DNA of 64,000 bases from Rhizophagus clarus (lineage: Eukaryota; Glomeromycota; Glomeromycetes; Glomerales; Glomeraceae). Of the stretch, positions 12,020 to 22,325 are shown piece after piece. The translations under genes were made by a program, and so were the position numbers. The stretch spans positions 744,001-808,000 of the forward strand of contig BLAL01000278.1 in NCBI GenBank assembly GCA_015698045.1, given 5' to 3'. How positions within the stretch are numbered: the first letter of the stretch is position 1; the number at the start of each line of letters is the position of its first letter. The notes beneath the pieces are model-generated. The model saw only the letters and a program-made list of their open reading frames with translations, did no database searches and had not been told where the DNA came from.

Positions 12020-12309
12020 CTTATATGTGTAAAATAATTTAGTTTTTATCTATTGTAGAAATTAACATGTATATTTGATAGGCATACAGTTTTCTTACAT
12101 AGAATGCTTATACCATGGATTTACTGAAGAGAAGAAAATTACACTTCAGAGAATCCCTAACGGTGAATTGAAATTATTTAAATTCAAAATTTGTTAAAGA
12201 AGGTAATCATTCTTTTTATTATTATCATCATTATCTCTCTTGTTTTATCATTATAATATATTTATTTATTTTCATCAAGATTGATTTAATAATAAAGAAA
12301 TAGATTTTT

Positions 12310-12765
12310 GCTATGAAAAGAAATTAATTCTGGATAAATCCTTCACATTTATGAAATGATATAAATTGCTACTCTCCAATATTTAAGTATTAAATAGAAG
12401 CCTACAATAAGATTCCTCCGTATCCTATTATAAATTTACAATAATGAGAACTTAGTTTAAATATTTACGTTTAAGGTTTTAGCAAAATTATTTGAAAATA
12501 CAAGGGATATCTAAGTGTACTTAATAATTTATTATAATCGAGCTACCACTGATTAATAATTATATTATTGTCATTCAAGTTTAAATTTGCTCATAGAATT
12601 TAATCAATTCGGGCGACATAAAACTATTTGTTGATAATAGTATTAGAATCCTATATTTTAAGAATAGACGATTGAGTTATGTAAATTAGCAAAAGAATAA
12701 CATAAAGAATAATTAAAGAATATTTAATTGGGATTAATGAAAGTTTTGGATGGACTAAATTAATT
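12310..12765 (+). pseudogene. Second, strongly decayed F-box relic
   Basis: Directly downstream of the previous pseudogene and in the same orientation. Blocks seen: the IKHADTIQYLSI.WEP-like block near 12355-12415, an LAKLFENTRDI-like block near 12478-12515, and the terminal EYLIGINE.FGWT-like block near 12710-12760. The rest has drifted or been deleted. Probably a tandem duplicate of the 10950-12019 copy. Confidence 0.65.
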
Positions 12766-13752
12766 AATTTAATGATTCCGGCTTGTCATAAAGTGTTGTA
12801 AGACTAAAATTAAGTACCCACTTTTAGTTAAACAGCAAATAATGTGGTATACAACTTATGTTCATAATATTACGACTTATTTAAATTGTAATCCGAAATA
12901 TAATAATCAATAATTTTCATAGCGACGGAACCGTTGAAGCGTCCGAAGCAACTGTTAACGTTACTGAACTATATTAACCATGAATTATTTTATTGTTGCT
13001 TCTTTAAATACCATTTAAAAAAATAAATAGGTACACGTCAAAACAAATGTAAAAAAATGCATACTTTGACAGTTCTCGCAATAAGATTTATGAAATGGAG
13101 CGAAATAAAAATGTCCAACTCTTACGTTTCGGACAATAATTTTAATAATAAATTTCATCAAAATTTAGTTTTGTCATAATAAAGGAAATCAAATGTTATA
13201 AAGTTTATTGAAATTCTCAATTACTTATGACAGGAAACCTTGATTCGGGATTATTTACTTTATCATCATTAAAATTCATTTTGATCATTTGTCGATCTCC
13301 CTGAATTACTTTGACTCACAAGAAATCAACTGTAATAATTGAAGGTCATATTTCTGTAGAATTATAAATATGTAAAGATTGAATCCAATATTTTTTACCT
13401 TTTATCAATTCTTTTGAATGAAATGCATCTAAATATCAATTAACTGTAAAGTAATTTTGCTGCTGATAGATGTAAGATTATTACATTAATCAGTTAAAGC
13501 TAAAGGGCTAAAAATTCAAAGTATCTTTCAAATAATAAAGCATCAATGTTTACAAAATAATTAGAGTTAGTGATCGTTTTAATTAATAATAAATTGTTCA
13601 CCTGAAATAAAGGTAAATATATTTATAAATGGTATTTAGACATTCAATAATCAATAATAAATATGATGGAAAGCTTGGACAATTATTCCTGGATTTGGCC
13701 TAAATTAAAAGTGGACGATGTAACACGCGCGTCTACTTAGCGTATAAACTGA
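12766..13752. other. Gene-free stretch
   Basis: No frame or relic recognised. It precedes the promoter of the first membrane-protein gene. Confidence 0.4.
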
Positions 13753-13882
13753 GTCGATCATTTGGCTGGGGTGCCCTTCCATTAGTTCCATATAGAAAAG
13801 ATGTATGACGCAATAATGCATACAAATATCAATGAAAAAACTAATTCTGTTGTGCGTCAATCCTTTGTTTTTCGTTTTAAAA
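13753..13882 (+). promoter_or_regulatory. Conserved proximal promoter of membrane-protein copy A
   Basis: Shares with copies B, C and D the order GTCGATCATTTGGCTGGG, then TATAGAAAAGA.GTATGA, then the dyad GCAATAATGC, then a pyrimidine-rich stretch and TTTTAAAAATGAC at the start codon. Copy A lacks the CCAAT-containing distal part present in B, C and D. The conservation is seen directly; promoter function is inferred. Confidence 0.65.
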
Positions 13883-14866
13883 ATGACTTCAACAATTGTA
13901 GGTTGTATTAATTTTGTATTTCTTATAATTCTAATTCTTCTTGAATTTATATATTTATTACCCATATATGTATTAAGTTTGATAATAAATTTTGCAATAA
14001 CATTGATTTGGTATTTTCCTTCAATATATCAGTTATATTTATTCATTTTTACGGCAAATGAATATAGTTTGAGAATAAGAACTTATTTATTATTATTTTC
14101 ACCCATAATTATTATTTCGTATATTCCAATCATTATGACATGCTTTATTGGGTACGGAATATTTCTTTCATTAATCAATCCACTAATGGCAATCATTCAA
14201 AGACCTGATTATCCACTTTATTCACTTTCTTCAACGGTTTCTGTAATATACTTAATTTATAAATACACATGCGATTACGATTATGAATTTTTAATGGATT
14301 CTTTAATATTAGAAAAAATTAAAGAAGTTATGTATTTTATTAAACAATATCGATATTTCATTACCAACAGATTTCTAGATTATGTAGTAACGTTTCTTTT
14401 TATGATTTATACTATAGATCTATTTATTACCTCAATTATTTTTTCCATAATTATTATACCATACTTTGCTATATTCACTTTATTTAAATCGATAATTATA
14501 TTATGGGATTTTATGATTAGCATAATCAATTATGATCATGAAGATGCATTTTATAATGAATTTTACTATTATCTTTGCGTAATATTGTTCCCATTTATTT
14601 TATTATTAGCAGCCATTGTGTTTATACCCTTATATACTATTTATCATCATTTTAAAGTGATATTATTAATTGTTTGTAAAATAGTTAAAAATGGGTTTGT
14701 TAATGAACTTATTGAATTTCTTTTGGCAATTATTATTTATAAATTCTTAAATACGAATATTATTAGTGTTGATTATTTTATCTATGTGGTTTGTAAAATT
14801 AATATTAAGGGTCGTATAATAATGATAGTAGAAGAAGTATATGAAAGTTTTGATTCAATTTTATGA
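13883..14866 (+). CDS. Multi-pass membrane protein, family copy A, 327 aa
   Basis: Unnamed hydrophobic protein with about 7-8 predicted membrane segments: two near the N-terminus (FVFLIILILLEFIYLLPIY and the following LSLIINFAITLIW), one long stretch around SPIIIISYIPIIMTCFIGYGIF, one near YPLYSLSSTVSVIYLIY, and several after residue 170. Between them lies a conserved loop YDYEFLMDSLILEKIKEV. The frame is open further upstream, but the ATG at 13883 is chosen because the four paralogs align only from M-T and share the TTTTAAAAATGAC context. Its middle (YFIKQYRYFITNRF) differs from the KKCWNFNSAKFLEK block of B-D. Possible very distant kinship to plant At3g27390-type membrane proteins rests only on the GYG(I/F)F..L motif and a DY-..MD.L motif. 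Function unknown. Confidence 0.8.
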   Translation: MTSTIVGCINFVFLIILILLEFIYLLPIYVLSLIINFAITLIWYFPSIYQLYLFIFTANEYSLRIRTYLLLFSPIIIISYIPIIMTCFIGYGIFLSLINPLMAIIQRPDYPLYSLSSTVSVIYLIYKYTCDYDYEFLMDSLILEKIKEVMYFIKQYRYFITNRFLDYVVTFLFMIYTIDLFITSIIFSIIIIPYFAIFTLFKSIIILWDFMISIINYDHEDAFYNEFYYYLCVILFPFILLLAAIVFIPLYTIYHHFKVILLIVCKIVKNGFVNELIEFLLAIIIYKFLNTNIISVDYFIYVVCKINIKGRIIMIVEEVYESFDSIL

Positions 14867-14994
14867 ACTATATTATTATGTAGCCATAAAATAAAGATTA
14901 TTGATGTATCAGTTTATTATTATAAATATATAAAGTTCTGTTATCTCATTATGTATGGCTTCACCGATGGATTTTTACTTTTTTAACTTTTTTA

Positions 14995-15800
14995 CTTTTT
15001 TTCATATTGTGGAAGTTGGGAAGGTATCATACCTACTTTAAGAACAACTCAAATTCTATAATTAAATTATATCTTTATGGTAATAATAGTGATTTACCAT
15101 TTTCATTTGTTGGTTTACTTTTAATTTACAAGAATTTATATTTACATTCATTGAAGGAAATTATTTTGAGAATTTCAAACTATTACAATTTATAATATGT
15201 TAATTTTTTCTAATTTACAAGCATTAAAAATTCCTTATCAATGTCCAAGAAATATCGGCATTCCGATATATTTAAATTGTAAATCTGATATTCGTACAAT
15301 TTTAGTATTATTGGAGCAATAAATTTGAAGTATCATTTATTTATATATTAATAATTTATTATATATATTGTAAAGTGCAATTAATAAAAAAGTTATTAGA
15401 ATACTTAATGAAATTTTTAGAAACTAATGGAAATACCTCAATAAGGTTTGTATAGGTGATAGTATAGAGAATTAAAATTATCTATTGCTAATTTTTGTTT
15501 TGTAATATTTAAGAATAATGAATTAGATATATAAATATTTAATGGATGTTATTTGTCTGATGAAAAGAAAGTATTATAAATGTTGCAAATTATTCACCAA
15601 ATAATTATTGTGAATTAAAAATATACAATACTTCAAATTCAGACATTTCTTCAAAAGATTTAGAATCATGTTTCATAAACTGGAAAATAGAATACAAAAA
15701 ATTACTTTCTTTAATATAAGTGTCGTTTCGATTATCAAAATTTAGAAATTTGAAAATATGAAAATTTAGTTCTGAGCATCGTCGGTTAAAAGCAGTCACA
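14995..15800 (+). pseudogene. Decayed F-box/LRR protein of a second subfamily
   Basis: Reading across plus-strand frames gives a continuous but frameshifted protein: NNSNSIIKLYLYGNNSDLPFSFVGL near 15045-15115, then LQALKIPYQCPRNI near 15217-15255, KFLETNGN near 15412-15435, NELDI.IFNGC.LSDEKK near 15518-15570, and a HFF..NWK.R.QK-like end near 15650-15700. Order and content look like the C-terminal two-thirds of the other large Glomeromycotina F-box/LRR subfamily (from family memory). At least four frameshifts or stops are present and no F-box remains. A 66-codon minus-strand frame over 15605-15805 is only a shadow of this. Confidence 0.6.
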
Positions 15801-16224
15801 ATCATTAAATTCCTTTAAGCCGCTCTATAATTCTGATAAGATATGACAACTGAAACATGGCATAAAATTTATAAATAATCCGATCTAATTTCAATATTGG
15901 ATAAAAAAATGTAAGGTACAAATATGCAAAGTTCTAATAGCACTCATGATCCTTCAAAAAATTTATTTTCTGTTCAGTTGTTGTAGTTAATAATCCTACT
16001 CTAACACACAAAAAATCACATCAAAATTTTATATTACTCAAGTGGATTGCTAAAAGAAACACCTTTGGTTCATTTTTTTTTAGCTACGAGAAGAATGTGA
16101 AGAAAATAGTTCTGGAAGTGTTATGGAGAATTCAAGAAGGATTCTACTCGCAAAGCTACTGGTGATTTGACAAACTCAGATTATAATTATAAGAAATACG
16201 AAAATGATCTTATAATTATAACAG

Positions 16225-16530
16225 AAATAAAGGATTAAATTTGAAGTACAACTGAATCAGTTTTAGATTAACATCTGTAAGCATTATTGCATTGTATTCT
16301 TTACTATTTTAAAGGTCAAAATAGCCCCATCCAAACGATCGTTTAGTGCTGATTCAGCTTACGAGATGTGATTTGTCCTAATGATACTTCTAATTCTCAG
16401 TGAACCCTGGCCAAATTTCACCTTAATTCTGGTCACATTTTAGTAGAAAGACTTGAATGTCCGTTTTTTAATTTAAGCTAATTAATGAATAATTCCGCCC
16501 AACTTTACCGCATAATTCTGGCCAGCCTTT
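16225..16530 (-). promoter_or_regulatory. Orphan inverted copy of the membrane-family promoter
   Basis: Read on the minus strand this repeats the family's upstream region in order: GACCAGAATTAAGGTGAAAT, TTTGGCCAGGG, AGAATTAGAAGTATCATT, a weakened CCAAT region (GGACAAATCACATCTCG), CGATCGTTTGGATGGGG, and the dyad GCAATAATGC ending about 16280. No membrane-protein frame follows it leftward: 15800-16225 holds nothing recognisable. It therefore looks like half of a divergent promoter pair whose second gene is lost. Confidence 0.6.
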
Positions 16531-16639
16531 TGTCGAAAAAATAAACACGTAATAATAGGAAAAAAAATGGAAATTAGCAAAAAGGTACGTCCATTTTTAA
16601 TATAAGAGTAATTCTACTCAACTCTTCAGCATATGGACA

Positions 16640-16955
16640 ACTTAAAAGAATCTCAATTGTCCGTTGAACATGGTATTTAGTTATTCAATAATCTCAAAAG
16701 GTTGACCAGAATTATGCTGGAGCTTGGCCAGAGTTGCTATGATGAAGCTTGCCAGAATTAGAAGTATTATTTGGACCAATCAAATCTCGTAGGTTAATCT
16801 GACCTGGTAATTTATAAGCTAGAATGTAATGAGAATAAAAACTATGTCGATCGGGCTGGGATGCTTCTATATAGAAGGGGTATGATGTAATAATGCATGC
16901 GAATATTAACTACTGATTCGGTTGTGTTTCGAATTTAATCCTTTTATTTTAAAAA
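16640..16955 (+). promoter_or_regulatory. Promoter region of membrane-protein copy B
   Basis: Contains repeated CCAGAATTATGCTGGAGCTTGGCCAG-type blocks (given in pieces: CCAGAATTATG near 16702, TTGGCCAG near 16726, GCCAGAATTAG near 16751), a CCAAT box in TTTGGACCAATCAAATCTCG at about 16781, the GTCGATCGGGCTGGG block at 16846, TATAGAAGGGGTATGATG and the dyad around 16890-16905. The same series stands upstream of copies C and D. Regulatory function is inferred from this conservation. Confidence 0.65.
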
Positions 16956-17984
16956 ATGACACTGATAATTGTAAGGCCTATTATTTTCGTATCCCTTATG
17001 ATTTTAATCTTTCTCGAATTTATATCTTTATTACCCATATATGCATTAAGTTTGATAACGAATTTTATGATAACATTGATTTGGTATTTTCCTTCAATAT
17101 CACAATTTTATTCATTTATTTTTAAATCAAAAGAATATAATCTGAGATTAAGAATTTATTTGTTGTTATTTTCACCCACAATTATTATATTGTATATTCC
17201 AATGGTTACGATATGCTTTATCGGGTACGGAATATTTCTTTCATTAATCAATCCACTAATAACAATTATACAAAGACCCAATTATCCACCTTATTCACTT
17301 TCTTTAACAGCCGCTTTTGCATACTACATAATTTACAAATACATATGTGATTATGATTACGAATTTTTAATGGATTCTATAATATTAGAAAGAGTTAAAG
17401 AAGTTAGGTATTTTGTTAAAAAATGTTGGAATTTCAATTCCGCAAAATTTCTAGAAAAAATCAAACAACCCAAATTATTTAATTTTGAATCAATACTTTT
17501 TACTTTTTTTTATATTTTAGACTTATTTATCATCTCAACAATTTTTCTTATATTTATTGTACCATATTATGCTATGTTTGCTTTATTTAATTCATTATTT
17601 TTATTATATGTTCTTATAGATGGACTATTTAGATATGGTCGTGAAGAACTCTTTAATAATACATTTTTATATTATGTTTTCATAATGTTATCTCCGCTTA
17701 TTTTACCATTAATATCCACTGTGGTTATACCTTTTTATACTATTTATCATCATTTTAAGGCAGTATTGGTTCTTATTTATGAAATATATTACCTTTATAA
17801 TAAAAATACTGATGGGTTTCGTAATGTTATGGAATTCTATTTAGTAACTATTATTTACACCTTTAATGTTAATAGTGATAACAATTATTTTATTTATGTA
17901 GTTTGTAAAATTAAAGTTAGGAAATATATAGTAAACAGAGTAGAAAGCGTATATGAAGGCTTTTTGTCCTATGTATTTATATAG
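16956..17984 (+). CDS. Multi-pass membrane protein, family copy B, 342 aa
   Basis: Paralog of copies A, C and D. Starts MTLIIVRPIIFVSLMILIF. Membrane segments: two in residues 5-48, one around 72-97 (TIIILYIPMVTICFIGYGIF), one around 110-130, two around 185-215, one around 243-268, and a weak one near the end before YFIYVVCKIKV. The soluble loop CDYDYEFLMDSIILERVKEVRYFVKKCWNFNSAKFLEKI (residues about 131-169) is the best conserved non-membrane part. The ATG at 16956 is in the family context TTTTAAAAAATGAC. Single exon. Its 3' flank is also duplicated behind copy C, so the duplication unit included both flanks. Function unknown. Confidence 0.82.
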   Translation: MTLIIVRPIIFVSLMILIFLEFISLLPIYALSLITNFMITLIWYFPSISQFYSFIFKSKEYNLRLRIYLLLFSPTIIILYIPMVTICFIGYGIFLSLINPLITIIQRPNYPPYSLSLTAAFAYYIIYKYICDYDYEFLMDSIILERVKEVRYFVKKCWNFNSAKFLEKIKQPKLFNFESILFTFFYILDLFIISTIFLIFIVPYYAMFALFNSLFLLYVLIDGLFRYGREELFNNTFLYYVFIMLSPLILPLISTVVIPFYTIYHHFKAVLVLIYEIYYLYNKNTDGFRNVMEFYLVTIIYTFNVNSDNNYFIYVVCKIKVRKYIVNRVESVYEGFLSYVFI

Positions 17985-18256
17985 TAAATTATAAATATAT
18001 TATCATGTAGTTAAATAAAATAAAAATTATTGATGTATCAATTTAAAGAATTTTATTAATGAAGATAATTTATGAAATTTATTGTTATAATATCAAATTC
18101 TGTGATGAATGTGTGTTTAGAACGAAAAGAAGTTATTTTCATTACTTTATTATTTACTAATTATTTTTAAGGCTACGCAATAAATCATCATGATTTACAA
18201 AATGTCTGATAATTCTTAGCGTTATAATGTTTTGTGATGCACCAAAGTCTATAAAA

Positions 18257-19198
18257 TAGGGTATTTAATTGACGAAAAAAGTCTCAATCGATGATTTGAT
18301 CGATCACACAAACACATGATCGATCAAAAATCGATTTACCATAATTGATCACATGCAATCGATTTCTTGGTCGATTTTATAGCTCAATTAAACAAAAAAA
18401 GGACAATCGACTTAAAATTGATCGATCATTGATTGATTCTATAAAATTTATTAAAATTTATTAAATTTTATTTCTAAACTTTAAAAACTTATTAAATTTA
18501 TACAAAAGAATCATTTGAACCTGAGCCATTATTTTTAGATTGTAAACAGCAATGAACACAAAGCAAGAACTCAATTCAGATACAAAGTCCACCTTAACAC
18601 CACTTTTTACGATCTTTAACCTATCATAACAAAAATAGGAGTGAATTGACATGATAATGTTTGAATATTTACGTTTTTTGTTCTTGTCTGACATTTTATT
18701 TATATAATTCTTTTCTAAATTAATAATTATAGATAAAATGTACAAAAGGTGCCTTTAATTTCTTTATAATGTTTTACACAAATATCATATGTTTAATTTG
18801 ATAATTCACATAAAAAAAATTACATATTATTATTATACAGTCTTGTTGGGACTATCATTTTATGCTGTACCAATATTCCATACTATATAATATATTAAGA
18901 ACTAATTAATTTAATATTAGAATCTGAAAAATTTAATCATTGGTGGTCATTTTGGTTCGGATAATAATGTATAGTATAGGCACTATATTATTTATTAAGC
19001 ATACTTGAACATACAAATATTGCATCATATTACTATGATCGATTAGCATGGGTAAATTGATCAATCAATTTAGGCAAATTTGATCGATCAAATATCAATC
19101 AAAGTTAGTTCAATTTTGATCGAGGCTGAAAACTTATGATCGATTAATTGATTGACTCAATCAATGATCGATCTTACTCGACTCGATTAAGAACCCTA
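18257..19198. mobile_element. hAT-like non-autonomous element, 942 bp, 8-bp TSD
   Basis: Ends TAGGGTATTTAATTGA and, complemented from the right, TAGGGTTCTTAATCGA (13 of 16 agree). It is flanked by CTATAAAA on both sides (18249-18256, 19199-19206). Subterminal 200 bases at each end are crowded with GATCGATC/ATCGATT motifs, a plausible transposase-binding array. It sits in the 3' flank of copy B; the paralogous flank behind copy C (near 21100-21110) runs straight through, giving a paralogous empty site. A 94-codon minus-strand frame inside (18461-18745) shows no recognisable transposase motif. Confidence 0.85.
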
Positions 19199-19206
19199 CT
19201 ATAAAA

Positions 19207-19500
19207 GAATCTTTTTATCAAGTAAAAGTTCATATAGGCAAACGTCCAAAAATACATCAACATAATAGAGAATTAAAAAATGATGAATTACAAATCCATT
19301 TTATTTATTTATATAGATGGCGGTCTTAATTGTTCGTAAGTCATGACATTATTCTTTGAAACTAGAAAGATATAGATTATTAGTTCATCAAATATGTAAT
19401 CCTGTAAGATTTCATATATAATTTCTCACACCATCTTCAACATTTAAATGATAAAAAGAAATATATAAGTTTTGAAGAACCATATGATGGTCTATATTAA
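19207..19500. repeat. Duplicated flank of the membrane-protein unit
   Basis: Continues the 3' flank of copy B after the hAT-like element (GAATCTTTTTATCAAGTAAA, compare GAACCTTTTTATAAAGTTAA near 21110) and then carries a segment (about 19280-19500, with CCTGTAAGATTTCAT and ATGATAAAAA blocks) that recurs near 22090-22325. It may be old coding sequence, but no family could be named. Confidence 0.5.
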
Positions 19501-19804
19501 GTTGGTCAGAATTATGCAGAAAGATTTGGCAAATTATTCCTCAATTAGCTAACCCTTTCTGCTGGAATGTGGCTAGAATTATGCTGAAATTTGTCTAGTG
19601 TCTGCTGTGGAATTGGCTAGATTTAGAAATATTATTTGGACCAATCATATCACGTGGGCTATAGATGGTAAGCTATGCCGATCATTTGGCTAGGGAGCTT
19701 CCACACAGAAAAGAGGTATGATGCAATAATGCATACAAATGTTAATTTAAAAAATGATTCGGCTGTGCTTGAATTTTAGTCCTTTATTTTTGTTTTAAAA
19801 AAAA
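19500..19804 (+). promoter_or_regulatory. Promoter region of membrane-protein copy C
   Basis: Shows the family series: GGTCAGAATTATGCAG near 19504, GCTAGAATTATGCTGAAATT near 19571, GAATTGGCTAGATTTAG near 19611, CCAAT box in TTTGGACCAATCATATCACG near 19636, GATCATTTGGCTAGGGAGCT near 19680, AGAAAAGAGGTATGATGC and the dyad near 19725. It ends in TTTTAAAAAAAAATGAC at the start codon. Confidence 0.65.
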
Positions 19805-20845
19805 ATGACTTCGAGAATTGTAAGACTTATTCTTTTCGTATTTCTTATAATTCTGATCCTTTTTGAATTTATATATCTATTACCTATATATGTATTAAGT
19901 TTGATATTAAATTTTGCAATAACATTGATTTGGTATTTTCCTTCAATATATCAGTTATATTCATTCATTTTTACAGTAGAAGAATATAATCTGAGATCAA
20001 GAATTTATTTGTTATTGTTTTCACCCATAATTATTATTTTGTACATTCCAATCATTATGATATGCTTTATTGGGTACGGAATATTTCTTTCATTAATTAA
20101 TCCATTAATGGCAATCACACAAAGACCCGGTTATCCACTATATTTACTTTCTTTAACGATCGCTGTAACATACTTAATTTATAAATATACATGGGATTAT
20201 GATTATGAAGTTGTAATGGATTCTTTAATATTAGAAAAAATTAAAGAAGTTAGATATTTCGTTAAAAAATGTTGGAATTTCAATTCCGCAAAATTACTAG
20301 AAAAAATCAGACAAATAAAATCATTTAATTTTGAACCAATATTTCTTATTTTAATTAATACTTTAGATTTGTTTATAATCTCAACAATTTTTCTTATAAT
20401 TATTATACCATACTTTGCTATATTCGCTTTACTTAAATCAATTATTATGTTATGGGATCTTATGAATGAACAATTCAAACATGGTCGTTTTAATCTCTTT
20501 AATAATACATTTTTACATTATATTTTCATAATATTGTCTCCACTTATTTTATCATTGATATCTATTGTATTTATATTCTTTTATACTATTTATCATCATT
20601 ATAGAGTGATATTGTTACTTGTTTATGAAATAAAATGCTTTTATAAACAAAACCTTTATAAAAAAGATGATTGGTTTCGTAATGTTATGGAATTATTTTT
20701 GATAATTATTATTTATCAATTCTTAAATATGAATATTGGCAATAATAATTTTATTTATGTAGTTTGTAGAATTAATATTAAACTTAAGAGATGTATGATA
20801 AATGAAGTAAATTGTATATATGATGACTTTGAGTCAATTTTGTAA
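19805..20845 (+). CDS. Multi-pass membrane protein, family copy C, 346 aa
   Basis: Starts MTSRIVRLILFVFLIILIL. Hydrophobic segments: residues about 6-27 and 30-49, 73-97 (SPIIIILYIPIIMICFIGYGIF), 110-129 (LYLLSLTIAVTYLIYKY), 187-212, 245-270 (LSPLILSLISIVFIFFYTIY), and a short one near 310-325 before FIYVVCRINIK. The loop with YDYEVVMDSLILEKIKEV and KKCWNFNSAKLLEKI lies between the fourth and fifth segments. Copies B and C are tandem, same strand, about 1.8 kb apart without the inserted element. An internal minus-strand frame is a shadow. The likely location is a cellular membrane; no signal-peptide cleavage site stands out. Function unknown. Confidence 0.82.
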   Translation: MTSRIVRLILFVFLIILILFEFIYLLPIYVLSLILNFAITLIWYFPSIYQLYSFIFTVEEYNLRSRIYLLLFSPIIIILYIPIIMICFIGYGIFLSLINPLMAITQRPGYPLYLLSLTIAVTYLIYKYTWDYDYEVVMDSLILEKIKEVRYFVKKCWNFNSAKLLEKIRQIKSFNFEPIFLILINTLDLFIISTIFLIIIIPYFAIFALLKSIIMLWDLMNEQFKHGRFNLFNNTFLHYIFIILSPLILSLISIVFIFFYTIYHHYRVILLLVYEIKCFYKQNLYKKDDWFRNVMELFLIIIIYQFLNMNIGNNNFIYVVCRINIKLKRCMINEVNCIYDDFESIL

Positions 20846-21264
20846 ACAATAAATATATTATTATGTAACAATAAAAATTATTGATGTATTTAAATTAAAA
20901 GAATTCAATTAATAAAAAGTTAGATAACTCCTATTATAAGTAGGTTGATATGTCCTATGATAAATAGATATTTAGAACAGAAAAATATGATGTTTTACCT
21001 ATTCACTAATTATTTTTAAGACCATGCAATAAATCTTTTATTACGATTTTACAAAATGTGGAATATTTTTCACGTTATAATATTTTGCGATATATCCTCG
21101 TTTATGGAAGAACCTTTTTATAAAGTTAAGTTTATATAGATTTAAAAGATTCAATATTCAAACCACCCAGTCGAATATGACATAACACATAATTATATCC
21201 GGTACCAGGGATATAACCATTATTAGGCGCTTCGTTATTCAATATTACGGCATGATTGTTGTCA

Positions 21265-21560
21265 TGTCACTGCGTGGCACAATGACAGCTAATCATTTCA
21301 CATCGACCTCCATATTGACGTGTACGGATTGATCCGGGTTGATCCGGATTAAACCGAAGATCCGGATGAAATCCGCGGTTTGAACCGGATTTCGTCGGAT
21401 CCATCCGCATTGACAATTTAAGGCTTATTTGATAGTGCTTGATGTTGCGCATATAATGGTATGACCGGATTTTTAAAATAATTTTTTTTTATCAGGATTT
21501 TCGTTAAATAACAGTTTTCATCCGGATTAAATCGTTATTCAATCCGGGTGACTGATTTCA
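21265..21560. repeat. CCGGAT-rich short-motif repeat region
   Basis: About ten copies of ATCCGG/CCGGAT and close variants in both orientations between 21325 and 21560, unlike the AT-rich surroundings. A smaller cluster of the same kind (CCGGATGAAATCCG) occurs at about 32070-32100. It could be the core of a foldback element (short inverted ends TAGTGCTT near 21433 and 21583), but no target duplication was found. Confidence 0.45.
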
Positions 21561-21673
21561 TCCGGATCGAAGCACTAACCGTGACTATCATTAGATTTAG
21601 ATTTACTAGTTCTGGACTTATTAGTAAAATAGAACTTGCACCACCAGGACATTCTTGGAAAGACCTTGTAGAA

Positions 21674-21756
21674 TAGGGATTGGAACCGGTTAAATTAACT
21701 GACTAATTAACTGGTTATTAACCGGTTAAGCTTTTTTTTGACGGTTCCAATCCCTA
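21674..21756. mobile_element. Very small hAT-like MITE, 83 bp, 8-bp TSD
   Basis: Inverted ends TAGGGATTGGAACCG at left and CGGTTCCAATCCCTA at right, flanked by TTGTAGAA on both sides (21666-21673 and 21757-21764). The interior is made of AACCGGTTAA and AATTAACTG palindromes. It has no coding capacity and must be mobilised in trans. Confidence 0.85.
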
Positions 21757-22084
21757 TTGTAGAACGCATAGATTCTATTTTAAATTTAAGTTTGCAGTTA
21801 CTACTAGATTACAATAAATTATATTTTTGAAACATTTTAATTGCAGTTACTAATAACAGTTTGTTGTTTTCTTGATTGAAGGAATAAGAAATTAAGAAAT
21901 TATAAAATGTTGCAGCTAATAGAGCTATTCAGAATAAAACTAAAGAAGAACTACAATTAACAGCAGAACTACAGCTTAACCTCGATATATCGATAAATTT
22001 TTATTTTTCCACTAAAGAAAAATCAGTTGAAACTTCTAAAATAGCTTCTGAGGAAAAAATGGCTACATTATATTATTTACTTCT

Positions 22085-22325
22085 TCTGATTGATGATCTT
22101 TAGCAATGGAGATAATACAAAAAATTATTCAAAATAAATTTACACTTATAGAATTTTATAATCATTGTTGTAGGCTATGGCATTATTCTTTTGAATTAAA
22201 ATGTAGATTATTAAGTTTTCACATGTAATCCTACAAGATTTTCATTCAATTTTACCTTTAAATGATAAAAAATATTTATATTAATTTTGAACAACTATAT
22301 AATGGTCAAAAAACTATAAAGGAAT
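22085..22325. repeat. Second copy of the flank segment seen at 19280-19500
   Basis: Shares ordered blocks with 19280-19500 (AATTTACACTTATAGAATT-like, GCATTATTCTTTGAA-like, TAATCCTACAAGATTTTCAT-like, AAATGATAAAAA, ATAATGGTC). In copy C's flank it is displaced by roughly 0.95 kb of extra sequence that includes the 83 bp MITE. Origin unknown. Confidence 0.45.

Noticed and set aside
13705-13965. 86-codon minus-strand frame upstream of membrane copy A
   Set aside because: It overlaps the conserved promoter and the start of copy A on the other strand; shadow frame.
18461-18745. 94-codon frame inside the 942 bp element as a transposase piece
   Set aside because: No BED-finger or hAT catalytic motif is visible in any frame; composition is that of AT-rich non-coding DNA.
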